Shown here: one piece after another, positions 20,736 through 30,675 of the stretch
Position numbering within the stretch: position 1 is the stretch's first letter
Layout: each line of letters begins with the position of its first letter
Made by a program: the position numbers and the translations under genes
The notes under the pieces: model-generated
Database searches by the model: none
Told to the model about the DNA's origin: nothing
What the model saw: the letters and a program-made list of their open reading frames with translations, nothing else
Source of the DNA: Helicobacter bilis ATCC 51630
Lineage (GTDB): Bacteria > Campylobacterota > Campylobacteria > Campylobacterales > Helicobacteraceae
Direction of reading: 5' to 3'
Length of the DNA stretch: 64,000 nucleotides
Assembly: GCF_000686565.1 (NCBI RefSeq)
Contig: NZ_JMKW01000004.1
Coordinates: 31,575-95,574, forward strand

Positions 20736-21230
20736 ATGTTATCAGCTGAAGTTACAAAAAAGTTAAATGAGCAAGTTGCAAAAGAAATGTTTGCATCAAA
20801 TCTGTATTTAAGTATGAGTTCATGGTGTTTTCATAACAGATTAGATGGTGCGGGGCAGTTTTTATTTTCACATGCAGGACAAGAAAGCGATCATGCTAAA
20901 AAGCTAATCACTTATCTTAATGAAACAGATTCTGTTGTGGAGCTACAAGCGATAGAAAAGCCAGAATCTAACTTCAAAAATTTACTTGATGTGTTTGAAA
21001 AAACTTATCAACATGAGCTATCAATCACAAAATCGATTAATGATCTTGTAAGTTTTATGCTAGAAAATAAGGATTATTCAACTTTTAACTTTTTGCAGTG
21101 GTATGTAGCAGAGCAGCATGAAGAAGAGGCGTTGTTTCGTGGCATAGTGGATAAAATAAAGCTTATCGGCGAACAAAGCAATGGGCTTTATTTAGCAGAT
21201 CAATACATTAAAACACTTATAGGCAAGTAA
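20736..21230 (+). CDS. pfr: Non-haem ferritin (Pfr/FtnA)
   Basis: The 164-residue four-helix-bundle protein has the ferroxidase ligands of bacterial ferritins: Glu in NEQVAKEMFASNLYLSM, Glu and His in GQESDHAKKL, and Glu in WYVAEQHEEE. It assembles into a 24-mer iron store. AGGAG at 20725-20729 precedes ATG 20736. It is a single-gene unit with its own promoter, a likely Fur operator and a strong terminator just after the stop. Confidence 0.95.
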   Translation: MLSAEVTKKLNEQVAKEMFASNLYLSMSSWCFHNRLDGAGQFLFSHAGQESDHAKKLITYLNETDSVVELQAIEKPESNFKNLLDVFEKTYQHELSITKSINDLVSFMLENKDYSTFNFLQWYVAEQHEEEALFRGIVDKIKLIGEQSNGLYLADQYIKTLIGK

Positions 21231-21253
21231 GTATAGATTCTGTGTAACTCTCA

Positions 21254-21286
21254 AAGTCCTAATCTAGATTAGGACTTCGCTTTTTT
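21254..21286 (+). terminator. Ferritin terminator
   Basis: AAGTCCTAATC at 21254-21264 pairs perfectly with GATTAGGACTT (to 21277) and is followed by CGCTTTTTT. This is a strong intrinsic terminator 24 bases after the ferritin stop. Confidence 0.85.
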
Positions 21287-21592
21287 ATAAATTTTATTGC
21301 ATTGATGGAATTAAAAGATTTTAATTTCATTACTCTCATTGTCATCATCTTTCTAATCGCATAATATCTGTCAATATAGATTCCAAACATATTTAATGCA
21401 GAGAATCCAAGCCATTTTAAGTCATATATCTTAATTAGAATCTATTTTCCAAAACTATCTTAACTTGATAACTTAAGCATAGTAATTATATATGATTCTG
21501 AAAATATATACAAAATAGAGAAATAAAAACACTCTATGTTTCTCACTATCTTATTGCAAGAACCACAAAGTCTTCTAATGCAAAATAAATAA
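21287..21592. other. 306-base gap downstream of ferritin
   Basis: Convergent gap between ferritin and an outer-membrane protein gene. It contains an AATTAAAA-GA-TTTTAATT hairpin at about 21310-21327 and several AGATTCC/GAATCT words, but no gene. Confidence 0.45.
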
Positions 21593-22192
21593 TTAAAAAG
21601 TATAGGAATACATGAGTACATAAGTAATATCTGTCGATGTTTGCCCTGCTGTGCCAATAGTATTATATGGTATCCTAGTAATACCATCAAGCCTACTTCT
21701 ACCACCATCAAACACCATGCCTAGCCCCACATGAAAGTATCCCAAAAATCCACCATTCTTATAAGTGCCATACCGCTCTGTATATCCAGCACTACTGCCA
21801 ACAAGCACACCAAAGCCAAATGGCTCTGTCTGGATAAAATCCCACATAACATCCAATCCAACCCCACCAAAATAGCTTGTCTGCGTATTATCAAAAATGC
21901 CATTCAGCCTTACGCCAAAAGTCTTATGAAAAAAGTAGCTATATCCAAGTGCTACACTCGCATTTACCTGCAATGCTTTCGTATCAACATTATGTGTGAA
22001 ATTTATACCCACGCCAACTTGCACACTACTTTTTGCCCTACGGATTTTATTGTCAATATCATATTCAAACGAATCTCCACCAGCAAGCTCAAGCTGTTCC
22101 ACATCAGCTTTTTCGCCCACAGATAAATCACCTTCAGCAAACAACAAAGAGACTACACATAAACATATAAACAGCACTTTATAACAACGCAC
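21593..22192 (-). CDS. Outer-membrane beta-barrel protein
   Basis: The protein of about 199 residues has a cysteine-rich hydrophobic signal (YKVLFICLCVVSLLFA) and a short acidic linker. About eight amphipathic strands follow (QVGVGINFTHNV, ASVALGYSYFF, FGGVGLDVMWDFI, GFLGYFHVGLGMVF), and the chain ends YVLMYSYTF with the C-terminal phenylalanine typical of outer-membrane barrels. GTG 22192 has GGAG six bases upstream; a TTG four codons earlier is the alternative. It is a small OmpA/OmpW-like barrel of the kind common in Helicobacter. Ligand unknown. Confidence 0.65.
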   Translation of the reverse strand: MRCYKVLFICLCVVSLLFAEGDLSVGEKADVEQLELAGGDSFEYDIDNKIRRAKSSVQVGVGINFTHNVDTKALQVNASVALGYSYFFHKTFGVRLNGIFDNTQTSYFGGVGLDVMWDFIQTEPFGFGVLVGSSAGYTERYGTYKNGGFLGYFHVGLGMVFDGGRSRLDGITRIPYNTIGTAGQTSTDITYVLMYSYTF

Positions 22193-22636
22193 AACACACT
22201 CCAACCAACAAAATCACCAGATTCTAAAATACACTAACTAAACGCCTATACAAGCAAAAGAGATTCCAAAATATCAATCCAATTACCAATCAATGTATCA
22301 TTCTGTATTTTACACATATATGTCAAAAATATTTACAAATACAGCGGTTTGCTTGCAAAACTATGGAACGACTAAGCAAAGAAGATTCTAAACTTACATT
22401 GATTTAAGCAAATAGTATTTCTCTAAGAAAATCTATGAAATCCTACTATAAAATAACTCGCAATGCAAGTGTTTTGCATAAATCCTTATTTAAATTACTC
22501 ATATTTGAATCTCTCTATTAGAATCTAAAGCACATTGCCTACTATAATCACAACGGATTAATTTATAACAAAGCCATTCTCTTAAAACAAACAAATGCTA
22601 TAATAGACAGATTCAAATCTATGGGGGTTATCATGT
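22193..22636. other. 444-base intergenic region between divergent OMP-like genes
   Basis: Holds the minus-strand promoter of the barrel gene and, at 22596-22604, TGCTATAAT for the plus-strand gene that follows. No reading frame of substance; several TAGAATCT words are present. Confidence 0.5.
22596..22604 (+). promoter_or_regulatory. Extended -10 promoter of the 22.6-kb OMP-like gene
   Basis: TGCTATAAT ends 32 bases before ATG 22637; GGGGGT at about 22623 serves as ribosome site. Confidence 0.55.
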
Positions 22637-23350
22637 ATGCTACTTTATAATAAACTCTACAAACATATATTATACATTCTTATCATAAGTATCTTTATAG
22701 GCAATAGCACTAGGGCTTGTGAATCTTTTATTCGCTATATATCCGATGGGGATTTGTTGAATGAAAACATGCCTTTTTCTGAAAATATGACCTATTTGAG
22801 TGCTATTATCAATATTTTTGGAGCAGAATATGGATATGGCTTTAGTCTATCTTCACATAGCACAGATTCTATTATGATGGATAGACAGCTTCCAGCCCAT
22901 CATCTTGCGTTTGATATAGGGTGGATGGGGATTGGCGGGTCATCTTGTAGAATCTTAGATTTTGGTGTAAAGGGTAGATATGAGTATAGCTTTGATGTAA
23001 GAAGTTATGGCACACATAGATTTGGCATTGAGACATATTATCATCCGCCTTTGTTTAACATTCAAGGTTGGCAAATTGCAAGTGTAGTATTTGGGGTTGG
23101 TGGCAGACTTGATAATATAGGTATAAATGGTGGGACATATATAGATGCTGGTATGCTTATTTTACCAAGTAGCCCCGTGCATGCTTCACTTGTATTTAGA
23201 AGCGATTTTATCACAAATGCCCCCACGCAACACTCCGTTCAGCTCTCACTTCGCTTTCCATTTGCGGTATATCCAGCTGCTGCTATAACGGCTGTTGCCC
23301 TACCGATTTATATCCCAGCTGCTTTGATAGCACCAGCTTTTAATAAGTAA
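22637..23350 (+). CDS. Exported outer-membrane-like beta protein
   Basis: A 237-residue precursor with an N-terminal signal (ILYILIISIFIGNSTRA). Glycine-rich, aromatic beta strands follow (EYGYGFSLSSH, HLAFDIGWMGIGG, YEYSFDVRSYGTHRFGIETYYH), and near the end LSLRFPFAVYP. The pattern is that of a small outer-membrane barrel, but the C-terminus (PAFNK) is not the usual aromatic residue and is preceded by a hydrophobic alanine/isoleucine-rich tail. The convergent gene on the other strand has the same strand order and GTELYFHFP versus GIETYYHPP, so the two are distant paralogues. Confidence 0.55.
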   Translation: MLLYNKLYKHILYILIISIFIGNSTRACESFIRYISDGDLLNENMPFSENMTYLSAIINIFGAEYGYGFSLSSHSTDSIMMDRQLPAHHLAFDIGWMGIGGSSCRILDFGVKGRYEYSFDVRSYGTHRFGIETYYHPPLFNIQGWQIASVVFGVGGRLDNIGINGGTYIDAGMLILPSSPVHASLVFRSDFITNAPTQHSVQLSLRFPFAVYPAAAITAVALPIYIPAALIAPAFNK

Positions 23351-23369
23351 GTGATTAAACTTATAATCC

Positions 23370-23987
23370 CTAAAAAATCGCAAATTCCACAAGGAAATTA
23401 TGCTCGATAGGCTGTATATTCAAAGCATTTGGTTGAAAAAAACTCGCACGATATAATAAATTTGCATTAATAACAAAGTATTTAAAAAGCCCAACACCCA
23501 CTTCTACATAATACCCTGTTGTTTCGTTTAAAGACAGATTCTGTGCTTGAGTATTATTTTTTGCAAAGATTGCCCCACCGCCGATAATAAGCGAAAGGGG
23601 CTGTGGTGCATGACGAAAAAGATTAGTCGTGCTACATGGAAAATGAAAATAAAGCTCCGTCCCAACAAGATGGCTTTTAATAATAGAATCATTAAACATA
23701 TATTTAACTCTTACGCCCATATCAAAAATATGATCGATGCCATCAAATGCGTTATAAAAACTCGATAGATAGTTCCACCCCACACTCCCGCCGATATTAT
23801 AGCCTGTGGAATTGCGATTGATACTTGTATTTGTGCCAATGTGAAATGATACAAGCTGCAATGGTCCCCCACCAAGCATACGCCAATCATAATTTCCACC
23901 ATAATTTTGCGAAAATAAATAATTTGTATTTATAAACATGATAAATAAAACAACATGCAGATAATATTTAAGCATATTGCGAAACAT
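23370..23987 (-). CDS. Exported outer-membrane-like beta protein, paralogue of its neighbour
   Basis: From ATG 23987 (preceded by AAAAGGAATGCA) the protein has 205 residues. It carries a signal peptide (YYLHVVLFIMFINTNYLFS), then alternating glycine/aromatic strands (SFHIGTNTSINRN, NIGGSVGWNYLSSF, HIFDMGVRVKYMF, VGTELYFHFP) and a C-terminal phenylalanine after EHNFLVEFAI. It faces the related gene at 22637, with stops about 20 bases apart. A frame extending upstream to 24077 lacks a ribosome site. Function unknown. Confidence 0.6.
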   Translation of the reverse strand: MFRNMLKYYLHVVLFIMFINTNYLFSQNYGGNYDWRMLGGGPLQLVSFHIGTNTSINRNSTGYNIGGSVGWNYLSSFYNAFDGIDHIFDMGVRVKYMFNDSIIKSHLVGTELYFHFPCSTTNLFRHAPQPLSLIIGGGAIFAKNNTQAQNLSLNETTGYYVEVGVGLFKYFVINANLLYRASFFQPNALNIQPIEHNFLVEFAIF

Positions 23988-24312
23988 TGCATTCCTTTTT
24001 ATAGATTTTTTGCAAAGGATTCTATATTGTTTTTGTAAATTTAACATATATTGTTTTGTGGTTGCATAAGGGGGCATTTTGTTTCCAATGAGTAAGTTTC
24101 AAAGAAATTATTCTATGTTAAGTTTTATTTTATTTCCCATGCAAATACTTGCTTTTAGGCATTTTGCGGCAAATATAAAGTTTATTTTATAGTTTTCCTA
24201 TATATCGTATAGACATGTTGTAATGTATCATGCGATAGATTTTATTTCACGATCTTTTGGTAATCCAAATAGAGTGCCTTGCTTAAGATTTTCTAAATTC
24301 TCTATTTGCATA
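23988..24312. other. 325-base gap downstream of pnp
   Basis: AT-rich; carries the minus-strand promoter region of the barrel gene. I see no gene and no strong terminator for pnp. Confidence 0.4.
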
Positions 24313-26421
24313 TTAAATCCCCATATTCTCTTCTTTATTTTCTATAATCTCTAACTCAACCTTACCATAACTACAACTTAGAATCCTAACAGATAAAGCT
24401 TGACCTATTTGCAACTCTTCTTGCATAGAAATAGTCCTTAAGATTCCATTGCCACCTTGTGCTAAATCCACTAGAAAGCCAGATTCTACCTGCTTACTTA
24501 CTACACCCTCAACACATTCGCCAACTTTATAGGGCAGCTCTTTTTTCTCTTTTTTGCGTAAAAGATCGAGTATGAAATTTTTTGCATTCCGCATGGAATC
24601 TTTATTATTTGCACTAATATGCACGATACCTTCATCTTTATCGATATTGATACTAACTTGAAAGCGAGAGATAATATCGCGTATAGTCCGCCCACCTTGC
24701 CCGATTATCTCCCCAATGCTTGTGTGTGGCACACAAAAGCTCTCTTTTTGCGGGAGTAACTCATAGTTTGGCTTAATCTCTACATTTCGCATGAGTGAGA
24801 GAATATGTAGTATCCCTTCCCTTGCTTGCTCTAGGCTTTGGTTTAGTATAGATTCACTAAGTCCATGTATCTTTATATCAAGTTGCAAGGCACTAAAGCC
24901 CTTTTCATTCCCAGCGATTTTAAAGTCCATGTCGCCATCAAAATCTTCTAAGCCCATAATATCGCTTAGTATCGCAAATCTCTCTTCACTCTCATAGATT
25001 AGCCCCATTGCAATACCTGCTACCATATTATGCATTTTTATATCCGCACCAAGCAGGGCAAGGCTAGCCCCGCATACACTTGCCATAGAGCTTGAGCCAT
25101 TTGACTGCAATATCTCTGATACAAGGCGGATAGTATGCGGCGTATTTGCTACATTAGATTCTATTGCCTTTAATGCAAGATTGCCATGTCCTAACTCTCG
25201 TCTTGAACTTGCCCCAATAGGATAGGCTTCGCCGACGCTAAATGGGGGGAAGTTATAATGGAATATAATCTTACTTTTGCCCTGAGTTAGAATGCCCTCT
25301 TGTGTTTGTGCGTCGTTTTGACTGCCTAGAGTGCAGGTAACAAGGGCTTGTGTCTGCCCCCGTGTGAAACAAGCGCTGCCATGTGTCTTAGGCAAAAGAT
25401 TAGATTCTATGCTAATCTCTCGTATCTCTCTCAAAGTCCTGCCATCAACCCTTTTGCCCTCGTTTAGAATCATGCTTCGCATAATCTCTTTTTTGATAGC
25501 AAATACATGCTTTGCTACAATTTCACGCTCAAGATTGTGTATCTGTGAAATCTCTTTAATAAGGGCTATAAGCTGTGTGTGTCGCTCTGTCTTTGACATG
25601 CTGCATAGACACTCTTTTATAGAATCTGTGTATTCTTTTTCTAAGCTTTCTTTCAAGGCTAAATCCAGCTTATTGCTACCCTCATATTCTCTTTTTTCTA
25701 AAACAAAAGGCTCAAAATGCTTCATATACAGCATTGACATAGTTTCTATGTGTTTTTTTGCTAGATTTATCGCTTCTAGTAAGTCATCTTTGCTAATTTC
25801 ATTTGCATTCTCTATTATAGAATCTTTATTTTGTGTAGTTGTTTTTAAGCTTTGCATTTCTATCATGCTAACATTATTATTTATGCCACTTACAAATAAA
25901 TCTAGTTTAGATTCTAAAAGATCATTTAAATCATCACAAAGGCTAAACTCATCATCACGCCGCATAATTCTTATGCCATTTAGAATCCCTTTTTGCGTTA
26001 GTGGAATGCTTGAGAGATACAAGCAAATACTTGCTAGATTCATAGCTTTTTGACATATATCAATCTTATTATCATAGCTCATTACAAGTATTGTGATTTG
26101 CACGGGATAGGGATAGTCTTTTGGGAAAAGTGGGCGAAGACTTCTATCGATTAAACGCGAGATTAGAATCTCATTATCACTTGGTTTGCCCTCTTTTTTA
26201 AGGAAGCCTTGCGGGATTTTACCGATAGCATACATTTTCTCAACATATTGGACGCTAAGGGGTAAGAAATCTTCACTACTTGGATTCTCATAATCTACAC
26301 AAACACTGCATAACAATACGCTACCACCAACCTTTAGCATAACCGACCTATCCGCAAGTGTCGCATATTTATCAAGTATATATGTCTCTGTTTGGGTGTT
26401 AGTAATCTCAATGATTTTCAT
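24313..26421 (-). CDS. pnp: Polyribonucleotide nucleotidyltransferase (PNPase)
   Basis: Phosphorolytic 3'-5' exoribonuclease of the RNA degradosome. The 702-residue protein from ATG 26421 (AAGGATAGCT upstream) shows two RNase PH domains, the second with GKRVDGRTLREIR, CTRGQTQALV and GEAYPIGASSRRELGHG. A KH domain (IGEIIGQGGRTIRDI) and an S1 domain (VEGVVSKQVESGFLVDL) follow. A further 29 in-frame codons upstream lack a ribosome site and are excluded. The KH loop reads GQGG, close to the usual GxxG. Confidence 0.95.
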   Translation of the reverse strand: MKIIEITNTQTETYILDKYATLADRSVMLKVGGSVLLCSVCVDYENPSSEDFLPLSVQYVEKMYAIGKIPQGFLKKEGKPSDNEILISRLIDRSLRPLFPKDYPYPVQITILVMSYDNKIDICQKAMNLASICLYLSSIPLTQKGILNGIRIMRRDDEFSLCDDLNDLLESKLDLFVSGINNNVSMIEMQSLKTTTQNKDSIIENANEISKDDLLEAINLAKKHIETMSMLYMKHFEPFVLEKREYEGSNKLDLALKESLEKEYTDSIKECLCSMSKTERHTQLIALIKEISQIHNLEREIVAKHVFAIKKEIMRSMILNEGKRVDGRTLREIREISIESNLLPKTHGSACFTRGQTQALVTCTLGSQNDAQTQEGILTQGKSKIIFHYNFPPFSVGEAYPIGASSRRELGHGNLALKAIESNVANTPHTIRLVSEILQSNGSSSMASVCGASLALLGADIKMHNMVAGIAMGLIYESEERFAILSDIMGLEDFDGDMDFKIAGNEKGFSALQLDIKIHGLSESILNQSLEQAREGILHILSLMRNVEIKPNYELLPQKESFCVPHTSIGEIIGQGGRTIRDIISRFQVSINIDKDEGIVHISANNKDSMRNAKNFILDLLRKKEKKELPYKVGECVEGVVSKQVESGFLVDLAQGGNGILRTISMQEELQIGQALSVRILSCSYGKVELEIIENKEENMGI

Positions 26422-26636
26422 AGCTATCCTTGTAAAAAATAAATATGGCAAAAATAAGATAATTGTAACAAATATTTGTGTAGACAGGATGTTTAATACT
26501 TGCCGCAACTCAAATAGAAGTGAAAAGAAAAATATGCTTTATAATCTAGCAAACATATATCTTGTGTGTAGCATACAATAATTTTGCATGAGTGATTCCG
26601 TAGTTTTTATTCATGTTTAACCACTAAAGATAAAAT

Positions 26637-27137
26637 CTACTGCCGTGTAAAATCCATATCTCCAAAGCCAGTGATTTTTAAGTGTGCAATGGTTTTCTCA
26701 TCATTAAATGGATCATCAATGCCCATAAATGTTATACGCAATTGCGGTTGCTTTGGGCTTCTATTTACACCTTGTGGGTCAAGTAGATTGAGTGTAAAGC
26801 TATTTAGTCTATAATCCTTATAAAGTATAAATTGATAGGGATAGTTATCATAACGCATAAGGACTACAAGCCCTTGATTACGATATAAAGTCCAACGCAA
26901 AGTAAAATTCTTTGTCGCACTCATACTTTGGGAATCTTTTGATGCACTAATGGTTGCATATACTACTTCATCTTTTTTCAGATCTAGGTCAAGCTCTGTT
27001 GTCGGCACAATGCCTTTTGCATGGCTTATCGTGTAGCAACATAGCATTATTAATACAATAAAAAGGCTTTTTACATACTTTTTACGGGGCAATAGCATAT
27101 TGACTACCATCATATAGTCTTTATAGTGTCTATTCAT
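26637..27137 (-). CDS. Exported protein of unknown function
   Basis: From ATG 27137 the product has 166 residues with a basic N-terminus and a signal or anchor segment (SLFIVLIMLCCYTISHA). The mature domain is all-beta (NFTLRWTLYRNQGLVVLMRYDNYPYQFIL, LRITFMGIDDPF). The start overlaps the stop of the preceding 96-residue gene by eight bases, so the two are coupled. The pair lies downstream of the SGNH/MBOAT genes and upstream of pnp. I do not recognise the family. Confidence 0.55.
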   Translation of the reverse strand: MNRHYKDYMMVVNMLLPRKKYVKSLFIVLIMLCCYTISHAKGIVPTTELDLDLKKDEVVYATISASKDSQSMSATKNFTLRWTLYRNQGLVVLMRYDNYPYQFILYKDYRLNSFTLNLLDPQGVNRSPKQPQLRITFMGIDDPFNDEKTIAHLKITGFGDMDFTRQ

Positions 27138-27420
27138 TTTCACTGAGAATCTTTGCCATAGATTCAATAGCTAGGCTATTTTTCTTTTCTAAGAATCTTT
27201 TCTTAAACTCTGCATCATGGTGGATATTATAGAAAAACTCACGAAGATTTGTAGGCTTTTCTTCCGCTTCAAATGCCATTTCATATAGAGCCAACTCTTC
27301 TAATAATCGCTCTATTTCTTTACTAGCAAGTGTGCGACTAGCATTAAAAATAACTTCTTTCCATTTATCGACTGGGCTGCCTTCAAAAACTTCCATATTG
27401 TCAAGTGGATTTTCCCACAT
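27130..27420 (-). CDS. Small conserved acidic protein
   Basis: A 96-residue, mainly helical acidic protein (VDKWKEVIFNASRTLASKEIERLLEELALYEMAFEAEEKP) with a charged C-terminus (KKRFLEKKNSLAIESMAKIL). AGAAAGGATAAAAC precedes ATG 27420. It overlaps the exported protein gene that follows, forming a two-gene unit. No signal peptide. Function unknown; it has the look of a Campylobacterota-specific cytosolic protein. Confidence 0.6.
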   Translation of the reverse strand: MWENPLDNMEVFEGSPVDKWKEVIFNASRTLASKEIERLLEELALYEMAFEAEEKPTNLREFFYNIHHDAEFKKRFLEKKNSLAIESMAKILSENE

Positions 27421-27541
27421 GTTTTATCCTTTCTGTTTAGATTAGGGTATTTTTACATATTTTTTGTTTTTATGCAAGGTTTGGGGTTGTTTTTATATTG
27501 AGTTTTATTTACAAAATAGCTACACCAAATAATTATTTCTC

Positions 27542-28534
27542 TTATTGTTTTAGTAGATTCTTTGCGATGAGTTTATCATAAATATCCCATGTTACTTCTT
27601 TTGCTCCTGCATAAAGGTGAGAATGATCTCCAAATGCTTCATTTGGCATTGCATAAAGTTTGTTTAACGCAACAATTCCATATTGTGTTTGCAGGGTATC
27701 ATAAAAGTTATTGTAATTTTGCAAAAATCTTGGGTTTAGGTGTTGAAAAGAATGTATATTGATCGGCATTGCATACATTGCCACAATAATACCATGTTGC
27801 TTTGCAAGAGAGGCAATTTCATGAAGATAATAACTTGCCAAAGGACTGACAGAAAAGTCTTTCAGGGATACTTCGCTAAAATTACCATTAGCAGCTTTTT
27901 CTCTACCATAATAGAAATGTCCTTTTGATTCATCTAATTCTATCAATATTTGCTTATTGGTTCTGTAGCGTCTTAGCGTTATGTTGATAGTAGTCAATTC
28001 TTCACCAAAATTTCTTAAATCTAAAAAATATTTATAGACATCTATTTTTTCACAGCCCCCACCAGATTTTTCAAATGGCATACAGTCTTTTAACTCTCTA
28101 GCTTTTTCCAGAACGCTAAAAATTTCATTAAAATCTAAAAATTTAGTCTTTACGCCACCTTGCCAGAAATACTCAGCGGGATCTATAAGAAAATCTGCGG
28201 AATATGACAAAACTACAACCTTTGGAGGTTTATTGTTTTCAAGATATCGTTTTAATGTATAGAATCCAATAATAGGGCTAGAACCACCTACGCCAAGATT
28301 AATAGAGCTAGAATCTTTAATTTCATTTGGGATAAAACCAGATTTTGCACGAGAATTGCCAATTATCACAATATCAACATTATGCGTTTGTGCCGTTTTC
28401 TGCTTTTGGTGAGTATATTGAGGATATTCTATATGCATATAGAATATCTGCCCAAAAAATACAAGACAATATAAACATAAAAGATAAAATGGTTGTAAAA
28501 GAATCATAATAAATACTGCTTTTTTATATCGCAT
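27542..28534 (-). CDS. SGNH/AlgJ-DltD-like acyltransferase partner of the MBOAT
   Basis: The 330-residue protein has an N-terminal membrane anchor (FIMILLQPFYLLCLYCLVFF) and a periplasmic SGNH-like domain. The block-I motif is IIGNSRAKSG (catalytic Ser), and the C-terminal GDHSHLYAGA supplies the Asp/His pair. This arrangement is typical of proteins that complete O-acylation of surface polymers after an MBOAT passes the acyl group across the membrane. The start lies eight bases after the stop of the phase-variable MBOAT, so output of this gene may be affected by translational polarity when that gene is OFF. Substrate unknown. Confidence 0.7.
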   Translation of the reverse strand: MRYKKAVFIMILLQPFYLLCLYCLVFFGQIFYMHIEYPQYTHQKQKTAQTHNVDIVIIGNSRAKSGFIPNEIKDSSSINLGVGGSSPIIGFYTLKRYLENNKPPKVVVLSYSADFLIDPAEYFWQGGVKTKFLDFNEIFSVLEKARELKDCMPFEKSGGGCEKIDVYKYFLDLRNFGEELTTINITLRRYRTNKQILIELDESKGHFYYGREKAANGNFSEVSLKDFSVSPLASYYLHEIASLAKQHGIIVAMYAMPINIHSFQHLNPRFLQNYNNFYDTLQTQYGIVALNKLYAMPNEAFGDHSHLYAGAKEVTWDIYDKLIAKNLLKQ

Positions 28535-28542
28535 AACATTCC

Positions 28543-30127
28543 CTAAAAATTAAAATAAATAAATTCTGGTAAGCTTTCTGCAACAAGTAGATAAAACATA
28601 GCACAAGCAAACATAAGACTTGCAAAGAAGGAAAAAAGATATATTCTTTTGTCAAATCTTTCTAGTATTTGCATACTATTGCGACAACATAAGCATATAA
28701 GAAAACCTAACAACAAGAAAACCAACGTCTTATCATGCCCTTGAATGTCGTGTAATGCAGATGAAGCCATATACCACTTAGTAGGCAACTCCACCCACAC
28801 AATACCAAACATTCCCTTAAGTAGATTCACCGCCCCTTGTAAGTTTTCAGCACGAAAAAATACCCAAGTAATATTGATGAAGTTAAAAGTAATAAACCAG
28901 CATAGAATTTTGTAGAATCTAGTTTCTCTAAAGCTATGTTTAACCTCTAATTTATTTGCATATTTATCATTAAAAGGCTCCAAAACATACATATAGATTC
29001 TATGTGTAAGCATTGCTAAACCATGCAAAGTCCCCCATATAATAAAGCCAAATCCAGCTCCATGCCACACACCACTAATAAATGCTACTATAAAAAGATT
29101 CCTTAAGGTTAGAATCTTATTGACTAAATTATAGTTTTTGCTTTGTTTATAGGCATTATTTTGATTACCACCAAGCGGGATATATAAATATGCTTTTAAG
29201 AATCTCCCAAGAGTGATATGCCATCTTCTCCAAAAATCAGTGATATTTAGTGCTTTATAAGGTGAGTTGAAATTAATAGGCAATTTAATATTAAACATAA
29301 GTCCGAGCCCTACTGCCATATCACAATATCCGCTAAAATCAAAGTAAAGCTGAAATGTATAGCTAAGGCTTGTAACCCATGAAGAAAAAATGTTTAGAAT
29401 CTCTCCATTTTCCACTGCGCTAAACCCAGCATTCGCCCATTTTGCAAAGCTATCAGCAATCACTACTTTTTTAAATAATCCTATTGCAAAGAGAAATAGC
29501 CCAAGAGAGAGATTCTTATAGTTTAGAATCTTATTATTCGTATCGGCAAATTGGAGCATCATCTCTTTATGATGCAAAATAGGACCGGCAATAAGATGAG
29601 GGAAAAATGTAACAAAAAGTGCGTAATTGATAGGATTTCTCTCTTTAACCACACCATGAAAACAATCTATTAAAAATGCAATTTGCGTAATGGTAAAAAA
29701 GCTAATCCCTAAAGGCAGGGCAATATGTAATAAATCAAAATGACTATGAAAAATAAGATTTGTGCTATCTATGAAAAAATCCATATATTTAAAAAAGCAA
29801 AGCAGTAAAAGATTGAAAATTAGGGCAACACAGAGTAAAACTTTATTGCTAAAAAAGGGTTTTACCCCCCCCCCCGCATTTGTGTAAATGCAAGTTAGAT
29901 TCTTTACTTTGAGCCTTTAGCATAAAGCCAGAAATAATATAATTAAAGCTAATGGATAGAAGCAAAAGTGGAAGATAAATAATATTCCAATATGAATAAA
30001 AGAATAAACTAGCAAATGTAAGCCACACAATAGAAGCCCTATAAAATCCTTTGTGATTGAGTATAAAATACACACAAAACACCACAGGCAAAAAGGCAAA
30101 AATAAAAATATATGATGAAAAAAGCAT
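28543..30127 (-). CDS. MBOAT O-acyltransferase (AlgI/PatA-like), phase-variable, out of frame here
   Basis: ATG 30127 (AAGGATTTTA upstream) opens a frame with two membrane spans that meets a G11 run on the coding strand (29865-29875) and stops at 29849. The remaining protein continues in a shifted frame through LPLGISFFTITQIAFLIDC, FPHLIAGPILHH, DFSGYCDMAVGLGLMFN, DFWRRWHITLG and the MBOAT histidine in GVWHGAGFGFIIWG. Ten or thirteen G would restore a protein of about 528 residues. AlgI-type MBOATs move acetyl groups through the membrane for polymer O-acetylation. It precedes an SGNH partner gene. The allele in this window is OFF. Confidence 0.82.
29865..29875 (-). repeat. Poly-G (coding strand) contingency tract, 11 nt, in the MBOAT gene
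   Basis: Eleven C on the plus strand read as G11 in the gene. Upstream and downstream MBOAT frames differ by one base across this tract, so length change switches the gene. Confidence 0.9.
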
Positions 30128-30421
30128 TAAAATCCTTAGATTATAGCCTACTAAGAGTTATTTAAAATATTAGCAGACTTTTTAGTACTTCGCAATAGAT
30201 ATAAATTAAGCAAGAAAAATTATGAATATAGCTTTTACTGAAACTAAAAAGGGCTTGAAAACCCGTTATGCTATCAAAAAAATGAGAATATTGCAAGATA
30301 ATGTTTTATAACAGAAACCTTTTAATTAATTTTTGTATAAATCAAAGTACATTTTATTTGGATTTATCTATGAAATTGTTTTATTGCTTAGATTCTCAAC
30401 CCCTCGTGTAGGTGCAGGCTT

Positions 30422-30435
30422 GGGGGGGGGGGGGG
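30422..30435 (+). repeat. Intergenic poly-G tract (14 G)
   Basis: Fourteen G follow GTGCAGGCTT. No gene spans the tract in its present length. It could be a remnant of a contingency gene or a regulatory tract about 300 bases upstream of the MBOAT start. Confidence 0.85.
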
Positions 30436-30630
30436 AAGAAAGGGGAATTTAGGAATCTTATCTTTTTAGCATTGTGTTTTTAAGCAAAAAAAAGACGAAA
30501 TAAACTTTTATTCATTGAAGCAAGGATTGCAATATACAGCATAAAAGGCTTTGAGACATAAAGATAAACCATGCATAAGGCTGATTTATATGCAACACTC
30601 AAACATATACAAACCCGCAGTCTCTGACTT

Positions 30631-30665
30631 TAAAATCACACATAAACTTTTATTTGTGTGTGATT
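30631..30665 (-). terminator. Hairpin after the catalase-like gene
   Basis: AATCACACA (30634-30642) pairs with TGTGTGATT (30657-30665); on the minus strand the hairpin is followed by TTTT. It starts 11 bases after the stop codon. Confidence 0.6.
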
Positions 30666-30675
30666 CTTGTATTTT

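Larger units (their letters stand above)
30128..30675. other. 548-base gap containing an orphan G14 tract
   Basis: Between the phase-variable MBOAT and the catalase-like gene (both minus strand). It contains a G14 tract at 30422-30435 that is not in any open frame longer than about 25 codons on either strand. A weak 29-codon frame starts at ATG 30222 without a good ribosome site. The MBOAT promoter and the catalase-like terminator flank the gap. Confidence 0.55.
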
